Shown: positions 17,159 to 25,180 of the stretch, one piece after another | How positions within the stretch are numbered: position 1 is the first letter of the stretch | Layout: every line of letters begins with the position of its first letter | NCBI GenBank assembly: GCA_002841405.1 | Contig: PGZR01000018.1 | Span: 1 to 33,133, forward strand | Source: Firmicutes bacterium HGW-Firmicutes-4 | GTDB lineage: Bacteria > Bacillota > Clostridia > Eubacteriales > Eubacteriaceae | Direction: 5' to 3' | DNA: 33,133 nucleotides | Made by a program: the position numbers and the translations under genes | Notes under the pieces: generated by a model | Told to the model about the DNA's origin: nothing | Database searches by the model: none | Seen by the model: the letters and a program-made list of their open reading frames with translations, nothing else

Positions 17159-18553
17159 TTAGAGCACACTTACAAGTTGGCCGGCAATGGGCAACCATAG
17201 CGTAGCTAAGCTTATAAAGGCCAACTGTATCCAGACTGTTGCCTTCGGCATATCAGTCATTTTGTAATAGCCGGCGGTATAAGTAATCAGCGGGATTGTA
17301 TCAATCGGAAATAGATAGCAGTTGCCGGCACAGAGTCCTAAAGTAATGATCAGCAAGGCCGGATTGATGCCGGTCGTTGCTGCCAGACTGACAATTACTG
17401 GCGTCAGCACCGCAATCAGTGCTGGCGCCACCGGTACAATAAGCATAATGATGAAGGTCATCACGGCGACGAAGAAGACCCCTTCCATCGTCGTAACCGA
17501 CATTGATGTGGGCAGGACTTCGTTCACAAACCACGCACTGACACCATTGTCCACAATTGTATTGGCAATACAGATTACCGTTCCAATCAGGATGAACGAG
17601 GTCCAACTTACCGCTTTCATATAGGTTTCCCAGGTTAGCACCTTAATCCCCGGTAAAAAGAAACACACGCAGCCAAAAAGGGCAACCACGGTAACTTCAA
17701 TAATTGGTACAAAGGAACTGAGCAGCCATAAAAACATCATCCCGGATCCGATTGTAACTGCAATCACTTCGGTTCTTCCCATTTTTTCATTAACGGCGAT
17801 AGTCGTCAGATAGTTTTTTATTTCAGCCGTTTCAATTTCAGCCGGCGGATAGATTTTCGTCAACACAAACCAGGCGAAAGGAATCATTATCAGCACGATC
17901 GGAATCCCGCAGACCATCCACTGAATAAAGGTAATCCGAATGCCGGTAAGATTCTGTAAGAGACCGATCGTCATAATATTGATGCCACTTCCTGCCGGTG
18001 TCGTGAGCCCGCCCAACATGACTGCAATGGGTATTCCAATCATCAGCGATTTGGCTGTTTGATTGCGGTCGGTTTCATTTTTGAACATATTTAAAAAACT
18101 GGCGCCAATCCCCATGAAGACGACTACAGTCGGGACATCAGTAATCACCGCTGAGACAATTGCTGCGGCCACCATAATCGCAAGTACTGATGTTTTTACG
18201 TCTTTTCCAAATTTTTTGATTAATGCATGTAAGATTCTCTGGACGATCGGCGTCGATGTCACGACTTCGGCCAACCCGAAGGATGCCAGCACAAAAAACA
18301 AGATGTAATTTGTAAACCCACTTAAACCCGCGGTCAGGTTTTTGGTGATCCCCAGGGTGGGTAACAGGGCCAGGCACAAAAAGCAAATCACGCCCACCGG
18401 AAGTGCCTCGGTAATGAGCATAATCAAAAAGAACAGTAGCAGCCCTATGGTGATGAGACCTTTATCAGCTAAACCAGCTGGTACGGGTAGAAAAAAAGCG
18501 GCAACAAGCACTGCCGCACTCATCAGTATCCCGAATAACTGTTTCTTATTCAT
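17159..18553 (-). CDS. DASS/SLC13-family anion:sodium symporter
   Basis: A 464-residue polytopic membrane protein with about 11-12 helices. Its length and the two re-entrant substrate motifs fit the divalent anion:Na+ symporter family (dicarboxylates, sulfate and related anions). The first half has DVPTVVVFMGIGASF and GLTTPAGSGINIMTIGLL; the second has APALIAVLTPVIVSLA and AGNCYLFPIDTIPLI. The usual Ser-Asn-Thr triplet is altered (TPAGSGIN, and N in GNCYLFPID), so the substrate may be atypical. It is followed at 42 bp by a chemoreceptor gene, pairing uptake with taxis. GGAGG is 6 bp before the ATG. Substrate not assigned. Confidence 0.87.
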   Translation of the reverse strand: MNKKQLFGILMSAAVLVAAFFLPVPAGLADKGLITIGLLLFFLIMLITEALPVGVICFLCLALLPTLGITKNLTAGLSGFTNYILFFVLASFGLAEVVTSTPIVQRILHALIKKFGKDVKTSVLAIMVAAAIVSAVITDVPTVVVFMGIGASFLNMFKNETDRNQTAKSLMIGIPIAVMLGGLTTPAGSGINIMTIGLLQNLTGIRITFIQWMVCGIPIVLIMIPFAWFVLTKIYPPAEIETAEIKNYLTTIAVNEKMGRTEVIAVTIGSGMMFLWLLSSFVPIIEVTVVALFGCVCFFLPGIKVLTWETYMKAVSWTSFILIGTVICIANTIVDNGVSAWFVNEVLPTSMSVTTMEGVFFVAVMTFIIMLIVPVAPALIAVLTPVIVSLAATTGINPALLIITLGLCAGNCYLFPIDTIPLITYTAGYYKMTDMPKATVWIQLAFISLATLWLPIAGQLVSVL

Positions 18554-18592
18554 AATCCACCTCCACTATTATTTAATCCTTCCCTTTAAATA

Positions 18593-18630
18593 ACAAGAAG
18601 CCCATTCCTATTTCTGAAAAGGCTTCTTGT
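18593..18630. terminator. Hairpin after methyltransferase operon 2
   Basis: ACAAGAAGCC (18593-18602) and GGCTTCTTGT (18621-18630) form a perfect 10-bp stem, 49 bp past the GPH transporter stop. The minus-strand T tail is weak (TATTTAAAGG), so termination may be partial. Confidence 0.6.
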
Positions 18631-18678
18631 TTCAATGTCAATCGTTTTTTTACTGTGTTTTCAATATCATACGTTTAA

Positions 18679-20046
18679 TTAAGCTTGCTTTCGTTCTGCG
18701 ACTTCTTTGTTGATTTCTTCCATTCGCTTCGGTGTCAGCGTGTAGGTTGCAAACAGCAGCACTAATCCCAAAATCATAATGATCGCCGGGTATAAAGCAA
18801 AACCGTTTTTGATCCCCTGAATCAATTCTGGGGTAACTGCCATATCGGCAACGTAGTTTACCGAACCCAGTACCGCTGCAATAATGACCGATCGGATAAA
18901 GATGGATGCTTTGATCGGGAAACTAATCAGTGACATAATGAAACCGCGGGCATTCTTGCCGGTTTTCCATTCCCCATAATCAACGGTTGCTGAGTACATC
19001 GCAACGCCCAGTGAATCAGGCAAACCATAACCGATATAGGCAATAAACATAATAACCTTAAAGGCCGTTGCCTCAAGAGGCATCACCCAAACGATTAACA
19101 GTCCTACTACCAGTACACCCAATGCGATGATATAGGTATTTTTTTCACCAAGACGTTTGGCTACAGGGGCGGCAACCATGGCACCAAAGAAATTGACAAT
19201 CGTCAGTCCGGTCATGAATAAGGCCAGTCCTGGTAAATCGTTGATGACATATTTGAAGTAGTAGAAGGCCATTCCATAAATAATAAATTTACCGAGGTAT
19301 CGTCCCAATTCCACCAGCATCAGACCCATTAAAGGCGGATTAACTACAATCTGTTTAAGCATTTCGGCCACGGATAATTTTTCAACCGGTTGTCCTGACA
19401 CTGCAACACTGCCATTTTGCGCATAGTCTTTGGTAATGACAAAATAAATTAGATAACTGGCAATCATGACCAGGCCCGTAATGACGGCCATATAGGTGTA
19501 GCCTAAAACCGGGTTGCCGGCGCTGGCACCAAGGGTGGCAATGGCTTTAACCCCAAAGTATGAAAAAACCAGGGTACCCAGTGCATTAAACATCCCTCTG
19601 TTACTAGCCATCGAAATTCGTTCTTCCCGAATAGTTGTCAGTGAATTGTTCATTGAAATATGGGCCGCATAAAAAACATTCCAAACTAAATGACTAATGA
19701 CAAAACCGAGAAAAATGATCAGCGCGGTCATCTCTGCTGATCCTCCGAGTTGTGAGAACTCAATAACATAAAATAACGCAGCAATTGGGGGCCCGACAAG
19801 GAGCCAAGACCGGTATTTCCCCCATTTCATGTTGCTTTTTTCAAGAATGACACCAGCAGTAGGCACCGCAGCGATATCAAAAAGACTAGTCGCAAGCAGA
19901 ACGATACTTACCAATGCTAACGGTATTTTCACGAAATCAGTCAGAAATGCGGCAAAAAACATAATTTCGATGGTGACCATCGTCTGAAATCCAAACGATG
20001 GTAATCCATAGAGATTGATAGCTGATTTTTTTAATGGTTGATTCAT
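18679..20046 (-). CDS. GPH-family cation symporter, end of methyltransferase operon 2
   Basis: A 455-residue 12-TM carrier of the glycoside-pentoside-hexuronide:cation symporter (MFS_2) family. The family loop after TM2 is present as KWGKYRSWLLVGPP (74-87), and DSLGVAMYSATVDYGEWKTGKNARGF in the second half is the matching GPH-like loop. It lies 27 bp after the corrinoid gene, ending the methyltransferase operon. Although classic members carry sugars, its position argues for import of the methylated substrate of methyltransferase I or of a glycosylated or methoxylated plant compound. The third locus has a similar carrier at 31127-32513. AAGGAG is 7 bp before the ATG. Confidence 0.88.
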   Translation of the reverse strand: MNQPLKKSAINLYGLPSFGFQTMVTIEIMFFAAFLTDFVKIPLALVSIVLLATSLFDIAAVPTAGVILEKSNMKWGKYRSWLLVGPPIAALFYVIEFSQLGGSAEMTALIIFLGFVISHLVWNVFYAAHISMNNSLTTIREERISMASNRGMFNALGTLVFSYFGVKAIATLGASAGNPVLGYTYMAVITGLVMIASYLIYFVITKDYAQNGSVAVSGQPVEKLSVAEMLKQIVVNPPLMGLMLVELGRYLGKFIIYGMAFYYFKYVINDLPGLALFMTGLTIVNFFGAMVAAPVAKRLGEKNTYIIALGVLVVGLLIVWVMPLEATAFKVIMFIAYIGYGLPDSLGVAMYSATVDYGEWKTGKNARGFIMSLISFPIKASIFIRSVIIAAVLGSVNYVADMAVTPELIQGIKNGFALYPAIIMILGLVLLFATYTLTPKRMEEINKEVAERKQA

Positions 20047-20073
20047 AAACTTTCTCCTTAAATTTCGATTTAT

Positions 20074-20703
20074 TTAAGCGGTTACTAGTTCTTTTGCTTT
20101 GACAGCTGCACTCCCGGCATCCGGTGCATAACCATCGGCACCAATTTCATCCGCATATTCCGGCGTTACTGGCGCCCCGCCGACAATCACTTTCATCTCC
20201 GGATAAGCCGCTTTAATGGTTTGGACGGCTTCTTTTAAGGCTGGCATGGTGGTTGTCAACAAACCGGAACAAGCAACCAGGACCACCTTATTATTTTCTT
20301 TCACGGCTTCGACAAATTTCTCCGCTGGCACATCAACGCCCAGGTCAACCATATCAAATCCGGCACTTTCCAGCATCATCACAACCAGATTTTTGCCGAT
20401 ATCATGAAGATCGCCGGCCACGGTTCCCATGATACAGGTACCCAGTGAGCTGGAACCATCGCCAGCCATTACCGGTTTTAACACTTCCACCCCTTTAGAC
20501 ATGGCTTTAGCGGCAATCAGCATTTCCGGCACAAAGATCTCACCAGCTGAGAATTTATCACCAACCACACCCATGGAAGCAATCATCGCCTCCAGAATAT
20601 CCTGGGCTTTATCGCCAGCATCCAGCGCTTCCGAAACGGCAGCCGCTATTTTTTTTGACTTTCCAGTTTCGACCAAACCTTTTACTTCTTCAATTTTTGA
20701 CAT
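20074..20703 (-). CDS. Corrinoid (B12-binding) protein of methyltransferase locus 2
   Basis: A 209-residue methyl carrier, same length and layout as the one at 7765: helical cap (~1-88) and cobalamin domain (~89-209) with DLHDIG at 98-103 (His100 lower ligand), a downstream SGL and GG near 175. The start is the ATG at 20703 with GGAG 9 bp upstream; the frame is open to 20754 but has no ribosome site there. In this operon the carrier lies between methyltransferase II (20808) and the GPH transporter, so donor, carrier and acceptor enzymes are all present. A hairpin precedes it, which may set its level apart from the enzymes; carriers are often needed in excess. Confidence 0.95.
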   Translation of the reverse strand: MSKIEEVKGLVETGKSKKIAAAVSEALDAGDKAQDILEAMIASMGVVGDKFSAGEIFVPEMLIAAKAMSKGVEVLKPVMAGDGSSSLGTCIMGTVAGDLHDIGKNLVVMMLESAGFDMVDLGVDVPAEKFVEAVKENNKVVLVACSGLLTTTMPALKEAVQTIKAAYPEMKVIVGGAPVTPEYADEIGADGYAPDAGSAAVKAKELVTA

Positions 20704-20769
20704 CTTCAATTTCTCCTTGATTTTTGATTTTAATTTAAATGCAATGCAATGCACTTATTTTTATTTTAA

Positions 20770-20799
20770 CCACCCGGAACCTGTGTGAGCTCCGGGTGG
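20770..20799. other. Intercistronic hairpin between MT II and corrinoid genes
   Basis: CCACCCGGA (20770-20778) and TCCGGGTGG (20791-20799) form a perfect 9-bp GC-rich stem with a 12-nt loop in the 104-bp gap. In the operon direction it is followed by TTAAAATAAAAATAAG, a poor T tail, so partial termination or mRNA stabilisation is more likely than full stop. Confidence 0.65.
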
Positions 20800-20807
20800 G
20801 CTGTTCT

Positions 20808-21605
20808 TTATTTTACAAAAACACCTTCCCGGAAGGCACCAATGTATTCCATGCAGTATTCATCTTCGCCCATCATCGCTTCGGTGGCAAACAACATTCC
20901 CATCATGTCTTTGTTGAGCGGATCAAGAATAAAGCTGTCCATGCCAGCACTCATGGCCAAAACAGCAAAGGCCTGATTGGCAATCCGACGGGCTGGCAAG
21001 TTAAAGGAAATATTACTGACCGCACCAGTGACATGGATGGTCGGATACTGCTTTTTAATTTCCCGGATCACTTCGGTCACCATGGTGATCCCATCTTCGG
21101 AGGTACACAGCATTTCAATCAAGGGATCAATATGCATCCGGGAGGGATCAATCTGATATTCTTTACATTTTGCCATTAAATCGGTGAACACTTCCAGTCG
21201 ATCCTTAGCGGTTTTGGGGATGCCCTTGTCGCTGTTTAAGAGGGCCACACATTCCCATTTGCTGTCGGCCAGTACTTTAAAAGCCACATCAACCTTATCA
21301 CCTTCTAATGACACCGAGTTAAAGAGTCCTGGTTTATTGCAATATTTCATCGATTCAATGCAGGTATAGACATTGGGACTATCCACTGCGATCGGGGTGT
21401 CCACGGCATCCTGAACGATGTCGATTAACCACTTCATGGTTTCCAGTTCGATGTCGTCATCCACCGAAGCACAGACATCGATGAAATCAGCTCCGGCTTC
21501 CGCCTGTTTGATGGCCAGGTTCCGGATGAACTCGGCATCTTTTGCTGCAATGGCCTTCCCGGTTGAGGGAATGGCACCGTTAATTTTTTCGCCAATAATT
21601 ATCAA
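20808..21605 (-). CDS. Methyltetrahydrofolate:corrinoid methyltransferase (MT II)
   Basis: A 265-residue pterin-binding TIM barrel related to AcsE/MetH pterin domain. It moves the methyl group between methyl-corrinoid protein and tetrahydrofolate. Landmarks are IGEKING (4-10), FIDVCAS (41-47), DSPN (75-78), FNSVS (95-99), HIDPLIE (158-164) and TGAVSNISFNLPARR (193-207). Asp75, Asn96, Asp160 and Asn198 fall at or next to the four pterin-contact positions known in Moorella AcsE (75, 96, 160, 199). The start codon is TTG at 21603-21605, with GGAGG 6 bp upstream. It lies 39 bp after methyltransferase I. It could also serve locus 1, which lacks its own MT II. An AcsE proper is less likely because of this operon context. 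Confidence 0.92.
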   Translation of the reverse strand: MIIIGEKINGAIPSTGKAIAAKDAEFIRNLAIKQAEAGADFIDVCASVDDDIELETMKWLIDIVQDAVDTPIAVDSPNVYTCIESMKYCNKPGLFNSVSLEGDKVDVAFKVLADSKWECVALLNSDKGIPKTAKDRLEVFTDLMAKCKEYQIDPSRMHIDPLIEMLCTSEDGITMVTEVIREIKKQYPTIHVTGAVSNISFNLPARRIANQAFAVLAMSAGMDSFILDPLNKDMMGMLFATEAMMGEDEYCMEYIGAFREGVFVK

Positions 21606-21644
21606 TTTTTTCCTCCAAAAACTGTGATTTTATTTTTTCTGCTG

Positions 21645-22625
21645 TTAAAACAGTTCCGCACTCATCTTGTCGATGGCTTCCGAGGTCGCTTCGTAAACGC
21701 CCGGGAAGGAGCTGATCGGTGCACCTTGACTGAGATTAGGAATAAAGTAAAGCTTGCCGCACTCTTTACAGGCCCGCTCCACATGCTCCATAACAATTTC
21801 AGGAGTCCAGTCGGGAAAATCAATTTCACCGCTGTGCAGACCGCCCATAAATGAAATCTGACCGCCGTATTCTTTGATCAACTCGGGAATATTGTTGGTA
21901 TTCATGACGCCCTGCCAGATATCGATCCCCATTTCAATCATGAAGGGCACCAGATTCACACCGTAGCTGTCACTGTGATGGACAATCAGTTCGACGCCGT
22001 TATCTTTATAGAAGCCATAGATTTTTTTGTAAGCTGGTAAAATAAATTCCTTAAAGGTCTCCGGCGACATAAATGAAGAAATCTGGCTGCCCCAGTCATC
22101 ATGGTGAAATAATGCATCCGGGTGAAGGTTTTCAATAATCTGCTTAGCATAGGCCAGCTCATAATCGGTCAGATACTCAATCAGTTCATGCATGGCCTCC
22201 GGCTCTTCATAATAACTCATTAAGGCATCTTCCATTCCCATCAGATAATGGGTCAGCTCAAAGATCCCCGGTGTGATAAAGGCGGTTACAAACTTCTCAT
22301 CGCGATCAACTGCCCTGGCATGAGCAATGGCTTCGGTCCAGCGTTCAGCTGGATAATTCACCGACGGAGCCTTAACGTATTCGCGCCACTCCGTAATATC
22401 ATCCAAGACTTTATAGCCTTTTTCATGAACCGGAAAAGAGCCGATCTGACCTTCCGGCCAGCGGATGGTAATCCCCCAGGCATTTTTGACTTCCGTTCCC
22501 ATAGGTGTCATAAAGGCTTCTTTGGGCGCTTCTCTAATCAGTTCCAGAAATTCATACTGATTGACAAACCGGTCCGGTTGGCCACCTTTAATCGTTTCCA
22601 TTAAGTTTTGTCTTTTTGTTAGCAT
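21645..22625 (-). CDS. UroD-family corrinoid-dependent methyltransferase I, locus 2
   Basis: A 326-residue TIM barrel, closely similar to the enzyme at 6759: same start (MLTKxQN), GGQPDRFVNQYEF, HHDDWGSQ at 174-181, HHSDSY at 216-221 and DIWQGVMNTNN near 235. It heads an operon with MT II, corrinoid protein and transporter, so it should transfer methyl from a methylated substrate to the corrinoid protein. It differs from the locus 1 enzyme at residues ~31-55 and at the C-terminal block, where FIPNLSQGAP replaces FIPCQTSGLP; a Cys there would be a candidate zinc ligand, so metal binding or substrate range may differ. AAGGAG is 6 bp before the ATG. Aromatic O-demethylation is the best guess. 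Confidence 0.87.
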   Translation of the reverse strand: MLTKRQNLMETIKGGQPDRFVNQYEFLELIREAPKEAFMTPMGTEVKNAWGITIRWPEGQIGSFPVHEKGYKVLDDITEWREYVKAPSVNYPAERWTEAIAHARAVDRDEKFVTAFITPGIFELTHYLMGMEDALMSYYEEPEAMHELIEYLTDYELAYAKQIIENLHPDALFHHDDWGSQISSFMSPETFKEFILPAYKKIYGFYKDNGVELIVHHSDSYGVNLVPFMIEMGIDIWQGVMNTNNIPELIKEYGGQISFMGGLHSGEIDFPDWTPEIVMEHVERACKECGKLYFIPNLSQGAPISSFPGVYEATSEAIDKMSAELF

Positions 22626-22653
22626 TTCATTCTCCTTCGAAACATAATTCTCA

Positions 22654-22669
22654 ATCGGTACAAACCGAT
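22654..22669. promoter_or_regulatory. Perfect palindrome in the operon 2 leader
   Basis: ATCGGT (22654-22659) and ACCGAT (22664-22669) form a perfect 6-bp inverted repeat around ACAA, 29 bp before the methyltransferase start and abutting operator copy 1. It may be an additional regulator site or a leader hairpin. Confidence 0.5.
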
Positions 22670-22695
22670 TTCGTACATTACTTATTTTGTACTAT
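22669..22695. promoter_or_regulatory. TetR operator candidate, copy 1
   Basis: TTTCGTACATT, then a short AT-rich spacer, then TGTACTAT. The two GTAC cores span 20 bp, and the element covers the transcription start of operon 2. An element with the same ends and exact spacing lies at 22727. Confidence 0.7.
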
Positions 22696-22722
22696 ATTAG
22701 CACACTTTAAATGCGAACGCAA
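22694..22722 (-). promoter_or_regulatory. Promoter of methyltransferase operon 2
   Basis: Minus strand TTGCGT (22717-22722) and TAATAT (22694-22699) have 17-bp spacing. The start would fall near 22687, inside operator copy 1 (22669-22695). Confidence 0.7.
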
Positions 22723-22726
22723 TCCT

Positions 22727-22755
22727 TTTCGTACATTTTATTTATTGTACTATTT
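22727..22755. promoter_or_regulatory. TetR operator candidate, copy 2
   Basis: TTTCGTACATT and TGTACTAT recur with the same 20-bp GTAC-to-GTAC span, 58 bp from copy 1. It lies upstream of the TATAAT box (22787-22792) of the tetR gene and just upstream of the operon 2 -35 box, so it may serve autoregulation or DNA looping with copy 1. Confidence 0.65.
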
Positions 22756-22786
22756 ATTTCCTGTAACCATCTCGTTCCTTCTGTGC

Positions 22787-22792
22787 TATAAT
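22787..22792 (+). promoter_or_regulatory. -10 box of the locus 2 tetR gene
   Basis: A perfect TATAAT, 37 bp before the start codon; no good -35 sequence is seen at 16-18 bp, so the promoter is weak or regulated. Confidence 0.6.
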
Positions 22793-22829
22793 AACTTCAT
22801 ACTTAAAAAAATATCATAAAGAGGAACTC

Positions 22830-23474
22830 ATGAAAAAATATAAAAAAGGCTTCCAGACTGAACAAGTTATTCTTCAAACCGCCAAACTATTGTTTTATAA
22901 AAACGGCTATGCCAAAACCTCGATGCGGGACATCTGCGCTGAATCTGGCATCCAACTGGGGACACTGACCTATTATTTCAAGAAAAAAAAGGACATCGCC
23001 GAACGAATCTATTCAGAATTCATTGTCAGACTTTTGTCCTTTGTCCGAACCAATACCTATCATATAAAAATGAATGGTATCCAAATCAATTTTCACAAGC
23101 AGATTTATCATTATCATGCTATTTACAATGATCCCCAAACCCGGGCTTTTCATGCTGAAATGCTACACTCTGAATATATTTACCAGGAAATTATCCTGAA
23201 ATTATACAACCCTTATTTTCGCGATCTGCCCAACCGGATGACCAAAGCGGATTTTGATACCGCTGTTTTTGCGGATTCCTGTCTGCGCAAGGAGTTTGGC
23301 CTGCAATATATCAACGCCCCGCAAGCTAAAACAATCACTGAACTATATATCACCATTCAGACCATGACTGGCCGTTTAATGCGAATTCCTGAAGCAACAA
23401 CCCAGCAGTATATCCAGGAAGCCCTGACCTTTTTTGAAAACAATGATGGCTCAGCAATCCGGCTGTTGCTGTAA
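22830..23474 (+). CDS. TetR-family regulator of methyltransferase locus 2
   Basis: A 214-residue regulator with an N-terminal TetR helix-turn-helix (VILQTAKLLFYKNGYAKT, then RDICAESGIQLGTLTYYFKKKKDI) and a ~160-residue helical ligand domain. It is divergent from operon 2, and two matching operator-like repeats lie in the shared 204-bp gap. Most likely it represses operon 2 until the methylated substrate or its product is present. GAGGAA lies 6 bp before the ATG. It is different in sequence from the TetR proteins at 8729 and 23781, and its operator candidate (GTAC core) differs from the ACCGGT core at locus 1. Confidence 0.9.
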   Translation: MKKYKKGFQTEQVILQTAKLLFYKNGYAKTSMRDICAESGIQLGTLTYYFKKKKDIAERIYSEFIVRLLSFVRTNTYHIKMNGIQINFHKQIYHYHAIYNDPQTRAFHAEMLHSEYIYQEIILKLYNPYFRDLPNRMTKADFDTAVFADSCLRKEFGLQYINAPQAKTITELYITIQTMTGRLMRIPEATTQQYIQEALTFFENNDGSAIRLLL

Positions 23475-23780
23475 AACCAGTTGTCTTGCTAATCCAACTG
23501 TTATTATAAAACTGATTTTTCTGCACTTAGAGCGGCTACGTTACCGCGTTGCAGATAGCCCTAAAATAAGAACTAGTCTCTTTTTTAAAAACTTAAAACT
23601 TTGCAAATGAATTAATTGATTAGTAACACGTTCTTTAATTCTAGTAAGTTTTTTCCTGTTATGCTATACTTATTAAACACTTCAGGATATTTTTATACAA
23701 TATTCAACGTCGTACACCTTTGCTTTTTCGACATAACATATTAAAGAATTTTTAGTAAATAATCTAAGAAGAGGAAAACC
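23475..23780. other. Intergenic region between two tandem tetR genes
   Basis: About 305 bp. A nested hairpin (CTGCA at 23521 with TGCAG ending at 23554, and GCGG/CCGC inside) is followed by a T-rich CTCTTTTTTAA at ~23578-23588 and may end the first tetR transcript. A likely promoter for the second tetR has an extended -10, TGCTATACT, near 23661-23669. TTAGTAA or CTAGTAA occurs three times (about 23620, 23641, 23752), and a TCGTACA half-site like that of the locus 2 operator lies at 23710-23716. Confidence 0.5.
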
Positions 23781-24449
23781 ATGGCAGTTTATAAAAAAAG
23801 CATCGAAACAAAAGATAAGATCATCACCACCGCATCGTCCCTGTTTTATCATCAAGGCTATAACGCCACCACCATTCGGGATATTGCCAGAGAGTCTGGA
23901 CTATCGCTCAGCCGATTAAACTATCACTTTAACAGTAAAGCGGATGTGGCTGGGATGATCTGCAAGGAATTTCTCAAAAATCTGAATCGGGAATTATTCG
24001 ACCAGATTCCCATAAAAACAAATAAAATCCTTCGTGATACAATCCATATCCGGACCTGGATCCGCATTTTTCTCTCTCACAACCAAACCATGAATTTTTA
24101 CTACGAGCTGGCTTGTGAAAATATTCTCAGTGCCATGTTAATCGAATCCGATCACCAGCATTTCATCGAACAGGCTGATTTCTTAAAACTCAATTTAGAT
24201 CCCCAGACCCTGCGGATGTATGCCCATATCTTTGTCGCTTCCCTGGTTCAGTTAATCCGGGCTAAAAAAGAAGGCGATCTTACTGTCGAAACCGAAGCGA
24301 TCATCGAAATGTGCAATGTTCTGCATCTTAAATTATTAGGATTAGGTCAATCTGAACTGTATACAATTATTGCCGAAGCAAAAGTCTATGACAGCCGCAT
24401 TCATTATCATCTGACTGATTTATCATCGATTCATCTTGACTATCATTAA
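23781..24449 (+). CDS. TetR-family regulator, target unknown
   Basis: A 222-residue TetR protein: helix-turn-helix in DKIITTASSLFYHQGYNATT and RDIARESGLSLSRLNYHFNSKADV, followed by a helical effector domain. It is in tandem with the locus 2 tetR but separated by 306 bp and its own probable promoter. There is no divergent operon next to it, so its targets may be remote, or it may act on the neighbouring genes at 24691-26149. A GAGGA ribosome site precedes the ATG by 6 bp. The ligand is unknown. Confidence 0.9.
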   Translation: MAVYKKSIETKDKIITTASSLFYHQGYNATTIRDIARESGLSLSRLNYHFNSKADVAGMICKEFLKNLNRELFDQIPIKTNKILRDTIHIRTWIRIFLSHNQTMNFYYELACENILSAMLIESDHQHFIEQADFLKLNLDPQTLRMYAHIFVASLVQLIRAKKEGDLTVETEAIIEMCNVLHLKLLGLGQSELYTIIAEAKVYDSRIHYHLTDLSSIHLDYH

Positions 24450-24480
24450 TAACACCGCTACTTTCTGATCATTTCATTAC

Positions 24481-24498
24481 AGCCGTAGCGCTATGGCT
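24481..24498. other. Small imperfect palindrome after the tetR gene
   Basis: agccgtagc and gctatggct pair with one G-T mismatch and no loop bases to spare, 31 bp past the TetR stop; a possible operator or secondary hairpin ahead of the terminator. Confidence 0.35.
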
Positions 24499-24525
24499 GA
24501 TCATCGATACTCGACCTATGATAAA

Positions 24526-24567
24526 AAAACCGCAACTGGATAATCATGAACCAGTCGCGGTTTTTTT
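24526..24567 (+). terminator. Terminator of the second tandem tetR gene
   Basis: AACCGCAACTGG (24528-24539) pairs with CCAGTCGCGGTT (24551-24562), one mismatch, followed by a T run to 24567; A residues on the left make it usable in both directions. Confidence 0.9.
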
Positions 24568-24690
24568 CTTGTTTTCATTTTATCAAATAGCGTCGTGATA
24601 TCGGCGGGACGGCTTATCGATTGGTCACAATTAAATCGGCCGATATTGGGTATGAAGTTAAAAAAGATTGTATTATGGAGGTAAGCGAAC

Positions 24691-24940
24691 ATGAATATTG
24701 AAGAGGTTATCAAAAATCTTAAAAAAATTGATGGTTCCCGGGATATCTGGCGGGATATCATCAAAGCCTTCGACGGCTTTTCCGTCAATGGGGTGACAGA
24801 GGTCGCCATCGAATCGCAAATGGATGACGAAATTGTCCATGCTTTTATCGATACCGACGGCTCTACCGGTGATCCAAATCGCCCTGGATCAGTGGGCCGA
24901 TGGCAGCTACGTGGTCATCGATGCGTCGCAGCTTCGTTAA
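24691..24940 (+). pseudogene. Small acidic protein, frame broken near residue 59
   Basis: A GGAGG site lies 8 bp before the ATG, and the first ~58 residues (MNIEEVIKNLKKIDGSRDIW..., ending HAFIDTDGST) are well formed. The frame then shifts: dropping one G of ACCGGTG restores VIQIALDQWADGSYVVIDASQLR and a stop at 24938-24940, giving about 82 residues. The restored C-terminus has clean alternating strand character, which supports a single intended gene; without correction the frame runs on to 24999 through unlike sequence. I do not recognise the family. It may be a genuine pseudogene or a sequence error. It stands alone between a terminator and the convergent Rieske gene. Confidence 0.6.
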
Positions 24941-25049
24941 GCAACTTGTATCCCCGAAAAGTGCGGGTTGGGAACCCGATCGATTCGATTAAACGGTGAT
25001 CACAAAAGCACTGCGCTCAATTGGATACAGCTGTCGGTAAATAACAACA

Positions 25050-25068
25050 GGCCCTGCTGCACCGGGCC
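25050..25068. terminator. Weak hairpin downstream of the Rieske gene
   Basis: GGCCC and GGGCC form a short stem with a 9-nt loop; in the minus direction it is followed by TGTTGTTATTT. It could be the Rieske gene's terminator, 110 bp past its stop. The rest of 24941-25180 holds nothing I can identify. Confidence 0.35.
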
Positions 25069-25180
25069 AGTCATAGTCGTAGGCGATTATCTGCCAAACA
25101 CCGGTCTATTTGCCGAAACGCTAAGACCGTTTGCTATAACGCATTGCTTTTATTATTTTGTGAAAATGGCCGTGCTCCTG

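Noticed and set aside
20808..21605. Dihydropteroate synthase or AcsE of the core pathway
   Set aside because: The pterin-site residues fit methyl-THF:corrinoid methyltransferases, and the operon context with its own carrier and MT I fits a methyltransferase II.
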